A DNA stretch of 64,000 nt from Campylobacter sp. VBCF_01 NA2 (GTDB lineage Bacteria; Campylobacterota; Campylobacteria; Campylobacterales; Campylobacteraceae): NCBI RefSeq assembly GCF_027797205.1, contig NZ_CP115607.1, positions 1,477,288 to 1,541,287 of the forward strand, written 5' to 3'. Numbering within the stretch: position 1 is the stretch's first letter; the number at the start of each line of letters is the position of its first letter. Shown here in pieces: positions 33,773-42,717 of this stretch. The notes under the pieces are model-generated. The model made no database searches. It had not been told where the DNA came from and saw only the letters and a program-made list of their open reading frames with translations. The translations under genes and the position numbers were made by a program.

Positions 33773-35852
33773 CATCTCCTCCTTCACTAAATTTCGGGTT
33801 ATCATAATCAAATTTTGGTAATTTTTCAACATACAAGCTCTGCGACGGGAAGGCAAATTCTAGCCCGTTGTTCTCGACAATCTGCATGATTTTAAACAAA
33901 ATATCCTCTTTAATCTGCAAATAATCATCTCTCATAACGGTTTTTGTGAAGCAATACACTAGGATATTTACCGAGCTATCGCCGAAGCTATCGAGCACTA
34001 CATTCATCGTGCTTTTATAGCCCGCTAGATCGTCGATCGAGACCATGTTTTGGCGCGAGCGCATACGAAAATCGCGCGAATTTGTCGCGCTATCGCCAGA
34101 TTGAGCGATACGAGGGTGCGCTTTTAGCATTTCTTTGATATCTTCGATACACTTCCTGAGTTGCTCTGATCTAGCAGAGTATGTTACGCCCACGATGATA
34201 TTGATATGGCGGCCGACCTTGCGGCGATTCCAGTTTTTGATATTTTGCGCCATAATGTTTGCATTTGGCACGAAAACAAGGGCATTATCAAAGGTTCTAA
34301 TCGTGGTTTTTCTAAACCCAGTCTCCACGACCGTGCCCTCTATGTCGCCCACTACGACATGATCGCCTTGTGAAAATGAATTATCAAACAAAAGCATGAT
34401 TGATTGGAAGAAATTTGCGATAATATCCTTGGTCGCAAACGCAATCGCCAAACCTCCGATTCCAAGCGAGGCTAGTATCGCGCTGACATCGAAACCTAGC
34501 CGTTTTAAAATAAGCAAAAGAGCAATTATTACTACGATGATATATAAAATTTTGATAACCAAATTTATAACATCTTTTCTAACGCCCTTTTTAGCGATAT
34601 TTCCTAGCACGATTATGCCGTATCCGTCGATGATTTCGATGATGACCCACGCCCACAAAACGACATAGATTATCGACAAAATGCTAGCAAACCTTATCGG
34701 CACAGGGGCTGGATAGAAAAATATCACCAGCGAAATATCTATCGAATACGCTATCAAAAGCACGCCAAGCGGGCGTTTTATCGTGGCTACGACCTGCTCT
34801 TTTATGGTTTCTTTATCAATGGCTGTGGAGCGATTTATGATTTTAAAGACGAAATAAATCAAATTCGCTAACACCCTGCGAAGTGAGTAGAAAAAGAGCA
34901 TTATCGCGCTAATTAGCACGATTTTGCCGAAATTTATGCGTCTATCTTTGATAGGGGAAATTTCATTTATGCTATCAATTGCGGATTTGAAATTTAGGCT
35001 AGTAAAAATCACGCTAGACGCGAGTAAATCGGCATTTGAGTGCAAATAGGATAAAATTTCCTCGTAAGTTGCTTTATCATTTTTAAGCTCGCTAAATTTA
35101 GCCACGAAATTTTCGGCATCTTCTTGCGATTTTAGGGCTTCTTTTAGCTTGGAAGTTTTATCTAGTGAATACTCCGAAATCCTGCTAAGCGCGTCCTCTA
35201 AGCTCATTTTTAGCTCATCTTTGCTAGCACCATTTACAAAAAGATTATCAAGTTTTAAAATTTCTTGATAAAAAATATCCCCAAGCGCCATTCTATCGGC
35301 ACTAACTGCTGCGCTTACATACTCAATCGAATTTTGCTTTTTCGCAAATTTCGCCAGCGTATCCTCGATATTTTTCTTAATCTCAGCGTATTTTAAAAGC
35401 CCTTCCCTACTTAGCGTATTATTCGTAATCGCCATAGGAACGCTCTCTAAAAGCCTTGCTTTGTTTTCTTTGAGAGTTTTTAGCGAGCTATCTGTGGCGT
35501 TGGCTTCGCCTTTTGGCGAGATAGCAAGGATTTTTTTATTTATCTCTTTGATCTCATTTACCACGCGATAAAAGGAATTTGCGCCATTTGTTTCGTTTGC
35601 GTTAAGTTCGTTTTGTGCGACCTTATTTACGATCATATCATAGACTTCGCTTTTGTTCGCATCGCCCCCTGAAACCTCGCTCAAAAACTCTTCGACTTCC
35701 TTTTTTTTCTCTTCTAAATTTGGCGCAGGAACTGCGCTTTGGCTCGAATTTTGCTCGGTTAAATTTTGGTCGCTTTTATTCGCTTCTGCGTAGATAAAAT
35801 TTAGGCAAAGCGCACTAATCAAAAAGCTGATGAGAAATTTTTTCATAGTCAT
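33759..35852 (-). CDS. Large MscS-family mechanosensitive channel
   Basis: A 697-residue channel subunit. A signal peptide (FLISFLISALCLNFIYA) leads to a long periplasmic, mostly helical domain (about 25-300). Four or five membrane segments (about 305-500) follow. The pore helix and MscS beta domain come next: ASLGIGGLAIAFATKDIIANFFQSIMLLFDNSFSQGD and VGDIEGTVVETGFRKTTIRTFDNALVFVPNA. It releases solutes on hypo-osmotic shock; its Cj0238-like position beside carbonic anhydrase is conserved in the genus. The start at 35852 is supported by AAGGA; an in-frame ATG two codons later is possible. It overlaps the carbonic anhydrase gene by 38 nt. Confidence 0.92.
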   Translation of the reverse strand: MTMKKFLISFLISALCLNFIYAEANKSDQNLTEQNSSQSAVPAPNLEEKKKEVEEFLSEVSGGDANKSEVYDMIVNKVAQNELNANETNGANSFYRVVNEIKEINKKILAISPKGEANATDSSLKTLKENKARLLESVPMAITNNTLSREGLLKYAEIKKNIEDTLAKFAKKQNSIEYVSAAVSADRMALGDIFYQEILKLDNLFVNGASKDELKMSLEDALSRISEYSLDKTSKLKEALKSQEDAENFVAKFSELKNDKATYEEILSYLHSNADLLASSVIFTSLNFKSAIDSINEISPIKDRRINFGKIVLISAIMLFFYSLRRVLANLIYFVFKIINRSTAIDKETIKEQVVATIKRPLGVLLIAYSIDISLVIFFYPAPVPIRFASILSIIYVVLWAWVIIEIIDGYGIIVLGNIAKKGVRKDVINLVIKILYIIVVIIALLLILKRLGFDVSAILASLGIGGLAIAFATKDIIANFFQSIMLLFDNSFSQGDHVVVGDIEGTVVETGFRKTTIRTFDNALVFVPNANIMAQNIKNWNRRKVGRHINIIVGVTYSARSEQLRKCIEDIKEMLKAHPRIAQSGDSATNSRDFRMRSRQNMVSIDDLAGYKSTMNVVLDSFGDSSVNILVYCFTKTVMRDDYLQIKEDILFKIMQIVENNGLEFAFPSQSLYVEKLPKFDYDNPKFSEGGDDERV

Positions 35853-36480
35853 AATCCTTGTTTAATAGCGCAAAATGGTCATTGTGCGGGTCGTAGTTGA
35901 AAATTTCGCCCGTTTCGATGATATAGTGCCAGCCAAAAATTTTAATCTCTCCTGCCATATAACCATCTTTGACATTTGGGTAGCTTAGCAGATTTCGTAT
36001 CGAATTTACGATATTTAGGCGTTCGGCTAGCCACTCTCTTTTAGCTTTATCGTTGGCGCAGTGCTTTGAAATTTGATCTTTTACCCCAGACATCAAATTT
36101 ATCCATTTTTTCACATTTGGGGTTTTTTGTAGTTTTGCCTCGTCATAAAACAGCGCCGCGCAACCGCCACAATTGCTGTGTCCGCAAACGATGATTTGTT
36201 TGATCCCTAAGGCATACAGCGCGTATTCGATAGCCGCTGTGGTAGCGACGAAATCATCACTAACGCGATATGGTGGGACGATGTTTGCGATATTTCGCAC
36301 TACAAACATTTCGCCCGGTTTTGTCGAAGTTATGAGCCCTGGCACCACGCGCGAATCCGAACACCCGATAAAAAGCGTGTGTGGGGTCTGCGTATTTGCC
36401 AAAGAGCTAAAAAGCTCGGCGTGCTCGGCGTAGTTTTCTTCCATAAATTTAATTGCACCATTGATTAGTTGTTCAGCCAA
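35815..36480 (-). CDS. Beta-class carbonic anhydrase
   Basis: Interconverts CO2 and bicarbonate, important for a capnophilic organism. It has 221 residues. Zinc ligands and catalytic pair are visible: FIGCSDSRVVPGLI (Cys39, Asp41, Arg43) and CGHSNCGG (His about 98, Cys about 101). The start is TTG at 36480 with AAGGAGAG 7 nt before it. It is the first gene of an operon with mscS, whose start lies inside its 3' end. In C. jejuni the homologue is Cj0237. Confidence 0.95.
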   Translation of the reverse strand: MAEQLINGAIKFMEENYAEHAELFSSLANTQTPHTLFIGCSDSRVVPGLITSTKPGEMFVVRNIANIVPPYRVSDDFVATTAAIEYALYALGIKQIIVCGHSNCGGCAALFYDEAKLQKTPNVKKWINLMSGVKDQISKHCANDKAKREWLAERLNIVNSIRNLLSYPNVKDGYMAGEIKIFGWHYIIETGEIFNYDPHNDHFALLNKDYDYEKISHQLFD

Positions 36481-36609
36481 AATTCTCTCCTTTTTAAAAA
36501 ACGGCTGATTATATATTGCTTTTTTAAATAGAAAAAATTTTAGCTATTTATTATATATTTGGTAAAATTTTGCTAAACTCCCTACCCAAAATTAAAAAAA
36601 GGAGAGAAA

Positions 36610-37311
36610 ATGAGTCTTTACGATAGAAATCATCTTACTAGCGAATACGACGCGAGCTACGATGCGCCATTAGAGCAAGGCAGAGTTAGCAAACTCATCA
36701 AAGAAACTTATGCTCTTTTAACAGCTTCTATGGTCGCAGCCGCCGCTGGTGCGTATGTAGCGATGAGCACAGGCGTAGCAATGGGACTAAATCCGTTGCT
36801 ATATTTTATTTTGATGATTGGTTTGATTTTTGCAATGCAATTCGCCGTCAATCGCGGAGCTAACAGCCTTGCATTGGTTTTGCTTTTTGCCTTTACATTT
36901 ATCACAGGTCTTACGCTAGGTAAGGTTTTATCGCTTTATATCGGTGCTGGTATGGGCGGCGTGGTAACGCAAGCTTTCGTGGCTACTGCGGTTACATTTG
37001 GCGCACTTACTGTGTATGCGATGAACTCAAAAGTCAATGTCGATAGCTGGGGCAAACCGCTATTTATCTCGCTAATCGCAGTGATTATCATCGGATTTTT
37101 GAACTACTTTTTCTTCAAAAGTTCGCTTGTAAGCTTGGGAACTTCTTGTTTTAGTGCGCTTTTGTTTTCGTCTTATATCATTTATGATACCAAAAATATC
37201 ATCAACGGCGTCTATACTTCGCCAATCATGGCAGCTGTGGGTATGTATCTAAATATCTACAACCTTTTTATGTCACTTCTAAATATCCTTGGTTTTGCAA
37301 ACAGGGATTAA
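36610..37311 (+). CDS. Bax inhibitor-1/YccA family membrane protein
   Basis: A 233-residue protein with seven predicted membrane helices after a polar N-terminus (MSLYDRNHLTSEYDASYD). Family motifs include LIKETYALLTASMVAAAAGAYVAM and the C-terminal SSYIIYDTKNIINGVYTSPIMAAVGMYLNIYNLFMSLLNILG. In E. coli YccA modulates FtsH proteolysis; in this genus the role is untested. GGAGAG precedes the ATG. It matches the Cj0236c position upstream of secG and frr. Confidence 0.9.
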   Translation: MSLYDRNHLTSEYDASYDAPLEQGRVSKLIKETYALLTASMVAAAAGAYVAMSTGVAMGLNPLLYFILMIGLIFAMQFAVNRGANSLALVLLFAFTFITGLTLGKVLSLYIGAGMGGVVTQAFVATAVTFGALTVYAMNSKVNVDSWGKPLFISLIAVIIIGFLNYFFFKSSLVSLGTSCFSALLFSSYIIYDTKNIINGVYTSPIMAAVGMYLNIYNLFMSLLNILGFANRD

Positions 37312-37317
37312 AATTTA

Positions 37318-37336
37318 GGGCGCAAATTTGGCGCCC
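37318..37336 (+). terminator. Hairpin after the Bax inhibitor gene
   Basis: GGGCGC and GCGCCC pair around AAATTTG. It is short of a clear T-run but lies directly after the stop. Confidence 0.45.
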
Positions 37337-37401
37337 TTAACTTAAAATTTATATTTTTTTCATTATAATGCCAAATTCAATTTTTTTCAAAGGTTAATAT
37401 T

Positions 37402-37980
37402 GTGACTACTTTATTTTTGGTTTTACAAGTAATTTTTGCTATCGTAATAACAATCGCCGTGTTGTTACAAAAAAGCTCATCTATCGGTCTTGGCGCATAT
37501 AGCGGAAGCAACGAAAGTCTATTTGGCGCAAAGGGACCTGCTGGATTTTTGGCTAAATTTACAGCGTTTATGGGAATTTTATTTGTGGCAAACACTCTTG
37601 CTTTGGCATATTTTTATCAACAAGACGCAAAATCATCAGTAATCGACCGCGTCAAAGTAGAACAAAAACAAAGCGAAGCGCCTAAAAACGCCGTTCCAGC
37701 CGTGCCAAGCGCACCAAAGGCAAATAGCTTAAATGTAAAACCTTCGTTTGATAACGCAGCTAATGCTTTGCAAAGTGGAGCAGAAAAAATTTCAGAAGCA
37801 GTTGAAAACAACGCTAGCGCGGCAGTAGAAGCTGTGAAACAAAGCATAGAGGGCGTAGAAAACAATATCTCACAAGCTAGCGAAAAAATCGAACAAAAAG
37901 CTAGCGAGCTTGGCGCAGCAATCGAGGGCAACGCCACAGAGGCTCTCAAAACTCTAAGCGATCAAAATCAATCAAAATAA
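37402..37980 (+). CDS. secG: Preprotein translocase subunit SecG, with long C-terminal extension
   Basis: SecG has two membrane helices and assists SecYEG/SecA-driven export. The N-terminal 75 residues carry both helices and the family loop VLLQKSSSIGLGAYSGSNESLFGAKGPAGFLAKFTAFMGI. Beyond residue 80 lies a tail of more than 100 residues, rich in Ala, Glu, Asn and Ser, with helical repeats (ISEAVENNASAAVEAVKQSIEGVENNISQA). This gives 192 residues against 75-125 in most bacteria. The start codon is GTG at 37402, and a TATAAT box lies at 37364-37369. An intrinsic terminator follows. Confidence 0.92.
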   Translation: MTTLFLVLQVIFAIVITIAVLLQKSSSIGLGAYSGSNESLFGAKGPAGFLAKFTAFMGILFVANTLALAYFYQQDAKSSVIDRVKVEQKQSEAPKNAVPAVPSAPKANSLNVKPSFDNAANALQSGAEKISEAVENNASAAVEAVKQSIEGVENNISQASEKIEQKASELGAAIEGNATEALKTLSDQNQSK

Positions 37981-37990
37981 TTCTAAATTT

Positions 37991-38044
37991 TTGCATTTAA
38001 AAATGTCAAATTTCGCATTTTTAAATGCAACTCTTATTTTTTTT
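37991..38044 (+). terminator. Intrinsic terminator of secG
   Basis: A perfect 15-bp stem (TTGCATTTAAAAATG / CATTTTTAAATGCAA) with a 10-nt loop, followed by CTCTTATTTTTTTT. It is the clearest rho-independent terminator in the window and separates secG from frr. Confidence 0.85.
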
Positions 38045-38081
38045 ACGCTACAATTCACAAATTTTTCTTAAAAGGATTTTA

Positions 38082-38639
38082 ATGTTAGACTCTATTTATA
38101 AAGACCAGAAATCGCACTGCGACAAAGCTATTGAAGCCCTTAAAAAGGACTTTGGGACACTTCGCACCGGCAAGGTAAATATAAATATCCTAGACCACAT
38201 TACGGTTGATTACTACGGAAGCCAAACCCCACTCAATCAAGTCGCTACCGTTTTGGCGACAGACGCTGTTACGATCACAATCACGCCTTGGGAAAAACCA
38301 ATGCTAAAAACGATTGAAAGCGCGATTGCAGCGGCAAATATCGGCGTAAATCCGAACAACGACGGCGAGGCTGTGAAGCTGTTTTTCCCACCGATGACGG
38401 TAGAGCAAAGACAAGAAAACGCCAAAAAAGCCAAAGCAATGGGCGAAAAGGCAAAAATCAGCATTAGAAATATCAGAAAAGACGCGAACGACGAGGTTAA
38501 AAAACTAGAAAAAGACAAAGCTATTAGCGAAGATGACGCTAAAAAAGGCTACGATGAAGTGCAAAAAATCACCGATAACTACTCAGCCAAAATCGATGAA
38601 ACCGTAAAAGCCAAAGAGGCAGAGTTATTGAAGGTTTGA
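38082..38639 (+). CDS. frr: Ribosome recycling factor
   Basis: Splits post-termination ribosomes together with EF-G. It has 185 residues from [10 protein letters not shown]. The motifs [20 protein letters not shown] and [24 protein letters not shown], plus [35 protein letters not shown], are diagnostic. I chose the start at 38082 because AAAAGGA precedes it. The open frame to 38025 would run back into the secG terminator. pyrE follows with a 2-nt gap. Confidence 0.97.
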   Translation: MLDSIYKDQKSHCDKAIEALKKDFGTLRTGKVNINILDHITVDYYGSQTPLNQVATVLATDAVTITITPWEKPMLKTIESAIAAANIGVNPNNDGEAVKLFFPPMTVEQRQENAKKAKAMGEKAKISIRNIRKDANDEVKKLEKDKAISEDDAKKGYDEVQKITDNYSAKIDETVKAKEAELLKV

Positions 38640-38641
38640 TA

Positions 38642-39250
38642 ATGGAAATCGAAAGAATTTACAAAGAAAACGGCGCGTATTTGCACGGGCATTTTTTGCT
38701 CAGTAGCGGAAACCACTCCGAATACTACCTCCAAAGTGCAAAAGTTTTAGAAAACCCTGCCCTAGCCGGGGAGTTAGCAAGCCAGCTAGCGGGCGTCATA
38801 AAAAATGCTGGCATTAGCTATGATAGCGTCTGCTCGCCAGCACTTGGCGGAATTTTGGCTGGTTACGAGCTAGCCAAGCAAGCTGGCAAACGCTTTATTT
38901 TCACTGAGCGCGTCGAAAAGGTTATGAGCCTAAGACGCGGTTTTGAAGTCAAAAAGGGCGAAAAATTTGTAATCTGCGAAGATATCATCACCACAGGCGG
39001 CTCTGCCTTAGAGAGTGCGAAAATCATCGAGAGCCTTGGTGGCGAGGTTGTAGCTTTTGCGGCCCTTGCAAACCGCGGATTTTGCGCAGTGGCAAATTTA
39101 GGCAACTCGCGCCATGAAAGCTGCAAACTCCCATTTGATAAACCACTTTTTACGCTTGGAAATTTCAGCTTCGAAATTTACGAGCCAAATTCCTGCCCAC
39201 TTTGCAAAAACGGAAGCGTGGCAATCAAACCTGGTTCGCGCGGAAACTAA
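38642..39250 (+). CDS. pyrE: Orotate phosphoribosyltransferase
   Basis: Joins orotate to PRPP in de novo pyrimidine synthesis. It has 202 residues from [11 protein letters not shown]. The PRPP-binding motif [26 protein letters not shown] (about 112-137) and [16 protein letters not shown] are clear. The C-terminal [18 protein letters not shown] with two cysteines is typical of the longer epsilonproteobacterial form. It is in the frr operon, and RDD and rnhB follow. Confidence 0.95.
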   Translation: MEIERIYKENGAYLHGHFLLSSGNHSEYYLQSAKVLENPALAGELASQLAGVIKNAGISYDSVCSPALGGILAGYELAKQAGKRFIFTERVEKVMSLRRGFEVKKGEKFVICEDIITTGGSALESAKIIESLGGEVVAFAALANRGFCAVANLGNSRHESCKLPFDKPLFTLGNFSFEIYEPNSCPLCKNGSVAIKPGSRGN

Positions 39251-39288
39251 ATTTCGCGCGAAATGCAAATTTATTCAAGGAAATTTAA

Positions 39289-39714
39289 GTGGCAAAGCAA
39301 AAAGCGGTAATCGCGCCGGTGTTTTTACGCGTAAAGGCCTTTATCGTCGATATGTTTTTCATCGCAATGCCACTTTTTTATATCACGACCTACCTTGTTT
39401 TGGGCTCGAAAGAGGCTTTTCAAAGTAACCAAATCGCAATCGCACTAATCTGGCTAGCTTACGGGGCAATCTGCGCGGTTTTTTACGTCAAATCAGCCCA
39501 AAGCCCTGGCTATAAATTTTCAAATATCTATCTTATTGATCTTCGCTCAGGGCGCAAAATTTCATTTTTTCGCGCGTTTTTGCGCTTTTTGTGCTTTATT
39601 TTGGCGGGATTTAGCATGATTGGGCTATTGATCTGCTTTTTTCGCAAAGACAGGCTCTGTCTGCACGATATCCTAACCCACACAGCAGCTGTGAGGAAAA
39701 GCGACAATGGCTGA
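39289..39714 (+). CDS. RDD family membrane protein
   Basis: A 141-residue protein with three hydrophobic segments. The RDD signature is at the N-terminus (RVKAFIVDMFFIAMPLFYI). Further family features are QSPGYKFSNIYLIDLRSGRKISFFRAFLRFLC and the end FFRKDRLCLHDILTHTAAV. Function is unknown; some members act as Na+/H+ antiporters. Start is GTG at 39289 with AAGGAAA before it. The end overlaps rnhB by 8 nt. Confidence 0.85.
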   Translation: MAKQKAVIAPVFLRVKAFIVDMFFIAMPLFYITTYLVLGSKEAFQSNQIAIALIWLAYGAICAVFYVKSAQSPGYKFSNIYLIDLRSGRKISFFRAFLRFLCFILAGFSMIGLLICFFRKDRLCLHDILTHTAAVRKSDNG

Positions 39715-40267
39715 GATTTGCGGTATCGACGAGGCTGGCAGAGGCTGTATCGCAGGGCCTTTGTGCGTGGCAGGCTGTGTTTTGCATGCCCAAATTTCAG
39801 GGCTAAATGACAGCAAAAAACTAAGCGAAAAAAAACGCGAAGAACTATTTGAAAAAATCGTTAAAAACTCAAATTTTAAAATAGTCGAATTTTCTAGCGC
39901 CAATGTCGATGAAATGGGGCTTAGCGCATGTTTAAAAAGCGCGCTTGAAGAGATTGTGGCGCACTTTGGGGAGCAAAATTTCGACATTATTTTTGACGGA
40001 AATTCCAAATTTGGCGCAAGTGGATTTCGCACAATGGTTAAAGCCGATGCTAAAATCGCAGAGGTAAGCGCAGCCTCGATTTTAGCGAAGGTTACCCGCG
40101 ATCGCAAAATGAGAGAGATCGCAAAAGCTTGCCCGCAATACGGCTTCGCAAAAAACAAAGGATACGGCGCAAAAGCCCATATCGAGGCGATTAAAAAATT
40201 TGGCTACACAGAATTTCACCGCAAAAGCTACCATTTAAAGGCGCTGGAAAAGTCGCTGTTTGATTGA
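39707..40267 (+). CDS. rnhB: Ribonuclease HII
   Basis: Removes ribonucleotides and RNA from RNA-DNA hybrids. It has 186 residues. The acidic active site is visible in CGIDEAGRGCIAGPL (Asp and Glu at about 6-7) and in IIFDGNSKF and KADAKIAEVSAASILAKVTRD. GYGAKAHIEAIKKFGYTEFHRKSY ends the core. It starts 8 nt inside the RDD gene, so translation is coupled. A strong terminator follows. Confidence 0.96.
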   Translation: MAEICGIDEAGRGCIAGPLCVAGCVLHAQISGLNDSKKLSEKKREELFEKIVKNSNFKIVEFSSANVDEMGLSACLKSALEEIVAHFGEQNFDIIFDGNSKFGASGFRTMVKADAKIAEVSAASILAKVTRDRKMREIAKACPQYGFAKNKGYGAKAHIEAIKKFGYTEFHRKSYHLKALEKSLFD

Positions 40268-40297
40268 AATTAATTTAAGTTATAAAAAAGATTAATT

Positions 40298-40329
40298 TTG
40301 CCAAATTCTTTGAATTTGGCAATTTTTTT
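40298..40329 (+). terminator. Intrinsic terminator of the frr-rnhB operon
   Basis: TTGCCAAATTC and GAATTTGGCAA pair around TTT and are followed by seven T bases. Its end reaches the stop codon of the convergent lipoprotein gene. Confidence 0.8.
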
Positions 40330-40687
40330 AGCATTTACCTGCTTTTCTTAATAGCTTGTTGCAGTTTGCAGAGCCTTTTTGGCTAGATGAGCCACCTACC
40401 TTTGTGCATAATGAATCAGATTTTGTGCCGCCAAACAATGTGAAATTTCTCTCGAAATAGCAGCGATATGTATTGCCTTTTTTGTCTTTTACTTTGTAAT
40501 TCACGGTATTATACATCCCGCTACCTTCGACATTGACGGAGTTTTCGACAATGGTTAGATTTGACTGATCGACGCCAGTTGCCATCTCTGCACTGTTTAA
40601 AATCTCGCTGGTTTGGGGTTGCTTGGCAGATCCACAGCCAGATAGCCCAAGTCCTGCGACTGCGCATAATAAAATAAGTTTTTTCAT
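40328..40687 (-). CDS. Small putative lipoprotein
   Basis: A 119-residue protein from the start MKKLILLCAVAGLGLSGCGS, with a lipobox LSGC (lipidated Cys18). The mature part has two or three beta-like segments (LTIVENSVNVEGSGMYNTVNYKVKDKKGNTYRCYFERN) and ends with several cysteines (SLCTKVGGS, ANCNKLLRKAGKC). AAAGGATTT supports this start over the open extension to 40759. It stands alone. No family is recognised; the DKKGNTYRCYF segment would fit a small surface lipoprotein. Confidence 0.75.
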   Translation of the reverse strand: MKKLILLCAVAGLGLSGCGSAKQPQTSEILNSAEMATGVDQSNLTIVENSVNVEGSGMYNTVNYKVKDKKGNTYRCYFERNFTLFGGTKSDSLCTKVGGSSSQKGSANCNKLLRKAGKC

Positions 40688-41121
40688 AGTGAAATCCTTT
40701 GAAATAAAATAGGTGCGTATGTTACCCCGCCCCCCATTAATTTTCGCTGAAATTATCATTAAATTTTTTTGGATTTTTTATAATACTGCGCTAAAATTTT
40801 AAATTTTAAAATGCAAAATAAAATTTCGGCGCAGTATTTAGGGCTTGGTGCGCCGAAATTTTACGCAGAAAATTTACGCTAAATTTTGCAACGAAATTTT
40901 GTGCAAAATTCCGCTAAAATAGGCAAAATTTAGCCGTTCCGCCCAAATTTCAGCTTTCGCCTTTTTTCATTTTTGCGATTGCTTCGAGGGCGGATTTATA
41001 GGCTCTCTCGCCGATTTCACGAGCCTTAGAGGCGACACTTTTTGATTAAAATTTTAAATCGCATTGAATAAACATTAAATTTTTTGCCATAAAATAGCGA
41101 AATTTTTTATGGGGGCAAATT
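40688..41121. other. 434-nt intergenic region with an inverted repeat and a gene remnant
   Basis: It holds a pair of inverted 19-20 nt repeats (AATACTGCGC type, 40782-40800 and 40820-40838). A minus-strand open stretch without a start codon lies at 40950-41045. The rest is AT-rich DNA. A GGGGGGCGGGG run on the minus strand lies about 35 nt upstream of the lipoprotein start. Confidence 0.5.
40950..41045 (-). pseudogene. Possible frameshifted remnant of a small helical protein
   Basis: The frame encodes SKSVASKAREIGERAYKSAL followed by EAIAKMKKGES and a stop, with protein-like composition. An in-frame stop lies directly before it and there is no start codon. A one-base change at the run of five A residues would join it to an upstream ATG (MRFKILIK). 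It may be a decayed small gene or chance. Confidence 0.3.
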
Positions 41122-41751
41122 TTGCTTAAAAAAATTATTTTGATTTTCGCGCCATTTTTTTTAATGGCTAGTTGGGAAGAGGTCGCTGTAAAGGGACTAG
41201 ATGTGATGATAAGCGCCAATGTCGGCGACAGCGAAAATTTCAAACGCTCTCTTTCTTCGCTCATCGAGCGCGCCGCGAGAGAATACGCCAAATCAGGCAT
41301 AACGCAATACGAGCTGGATTTGCCAAATTTCATCGCCAAAAAAACGAGCTCAAACTCCCCTGCTGCGCGCACCATGCGTCGCTCGCTAACCCAAAGCCTA
41401 ACCCCTGCAATCCCAAATTTAAAGCAAATTTTGCAAACCAAAATCTCAGCTATGGACGAAAACTCCACGCAGGCCATAATGCGTGGCGAGCTAAGCTTAG
41501 CGCATTATATGAGAGTTAATGCCTTTAATGAAATTTACGCCGCCCTGCGCCCAAATATCGAAAACCTTGCCAGCGACACAAGCTTTGCCAAAAGCTACAA
41601 AAACGCCACAGGAAGCGAGATCGGCGATGATTTTGCGAACGAATTTACAAGCGAATTTTTAAACGACGCCTTTGATAAACTAGTCGCCCACGAGCGCGAA
41701 TTTCGCAACAGCACAGAGGCGATGTTTAATATCCTAAAAACTATTCGCTAG
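41122..41751 (+). CDS. DUF4197-like exported protein
   Basis: A 209-residue protein with a signal peptide (LKKIILIFAPFFLMA). The mature helical region resembles DUF4197: a region like AIMRGELSLAHYMRVNAFNEIYAALRPNIENLASD, and the C-terminal LNDAFDKLVAHEREFRNSTEAMFNILK. Family function is unknown. The start is TTG at 41122, because a start at the later ATG would lose the signal peptide. The DMT transporter gene starts 3 nt after the stop, so they share a transcript. Confidence 0.7.
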   Translation: MLKKIILIFAPFFLMASWEEVAVKGLDVMISANVGDSENFKRSLSSLIERAAREYAKSGITQYELDLPNFIAKKTSSNSPAARTMRRSLTQSLTPAIPNLKQILQTKISAMDENSTQAIMRGELSLAHYMRVNAFNEIYAALRPNIENLASDTSFAKSYKNATGSEIGDDFANEFTSEFLNDAFDKLVAHEREFRNSTEAMFNILKTIR

Positions 41752-41754
41752 CTT

Positions 41755-42717
41755 ATGCGCTCTAAATTTAACCAGCCAAATTCAACCCTTATTTGGGAGC
41801 TTGCCCTAATTTGCGTCGCACTGATTTGGGGTAGCACATTTATCCCCGTTCAGCGCGCCACTGCAAACGCTGATATTTTTAGCTTTTTGTTTTGGAGATT
41901 TTTGCTCGCTAGCGTTTTTATGTATCTAGCAAGCCTGAAATTTAAGCCTAAATTCGACACAAAAACCATATTTTTCGGCATTTTTTGCGGGCTAATGCTA
42001 TTTTTTGACTTTACCTGCCAGACCTTTGCCCTGCGCTACACTCTATCATCATCGGTGGCCTTTATTTTGGGGCTTAATGTCATTATGGTGCCATTTATGA
42101 TGTATGCGTTTTTTCGCAAAAGTGTCGGAATTTTCGCTTTTTTGGGCGCTGGCGTGGCAGTTTTGGGGCTATTTTTTCTAAGTGGGGCTAGCAATGTTGG
42201 CTTTAACCTTGGCGAGCAACTCACGCTGATTTCTGCCTTTATGTATGCCCTACACATCGTATTTACCGGTGTTTGCGCTAGGAGGTGCAACCTGCACGGC
42301 TTTGTGGTGATGCAGTTTGTTTGCGTGAGTGTTTGCACACTTTTTGCCGCGATTTCCACGCCACACGAAAATTTCGCAAATTCCATAAATTTAATCGGAA
42401 ATTTGACATTTTCCTTCAAATTTGACTTCATTTTCGCCCTGATTTTAACCTCGATTTTCGCCACTGTTTTTGCGTTTTTTATCCAAACACTAGCCCAAGA
42501 AAAGGGCGTCAGCGAGATCAAAACGGTGCTTATTTTCACACTCGAACCCCTTGGCGCTGGCGTGCTGGGATACATTTTTGGCGAAAAGTTAAGCCCGCTT
42601 CAAATCACGGGCGCAGGGCTCATACTAGGTGGAATTTTACTAAGCGAACTTGGCGGGATTTTAAGCGCGAAATTTAGCAATAAGCGCACTGGCGAAAAAG
42701 CAGACCGAAGCGATTAA
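41755..42717 (+). CDS. EamA/DMT-family transporter
   Basis: A 320-residue protein with ten helices in two EamA repeats, starting LALICVALIWGSTFIPVQRA and containing LRYTLSSSVAFILGLNVIMVP in the first. The second repeat holds FFIQTLAQEKGVSEIKTVLIFTLEPLGAGVLGY. It is probably an exporter of an amino acid or metabolite; substrate unknown. It follows the DUF4197 gene by 3 nt. Its 3' end overlaps the convergent znuB gene by 57 nt. Confidence 0.85.
   Translation: MRSKFNQPNSTLIWELALICVALIWGSTFIPVQRATANADIFSFLFWRFLLASVFMYLASLKFKPKFDTKTIFFGIFCGLMLFFDFTCQTFALRYTLSSSVAFILGLNVIMVPFMMYAFFRKSVGIFAFLGAGVAVLGLFFLSGASNVGFNLGEQLTLISAFMYALHIVFTGVCARRCNLHGFVVMQFVCVSVCTLFAAISTPHENFANSINLIGNLTFSFKFDFIFALILTSIFATVFAFFIQTLAQEKGVSEIKTVLIFTLEPLGAGVLGYIFGEKLSPLQITGAGLILGGILLSELGGILSAKFSNKRTGEKADRSD

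Noticed and set aside
40717..40728. CCCCGCCCCCC near the lipoprotein start as a phase-variable promoter tract
   Set aside because: The runs are short and interrupted, and lie outside the likely promoter spacer.
41046..41477. 143-codon minus-strand open frame opposite the DUF4197 gene
   Set aside because: The plus-strand gene has a signal peptide and family features; the minus frame has low-complexity, antisense-like composition.
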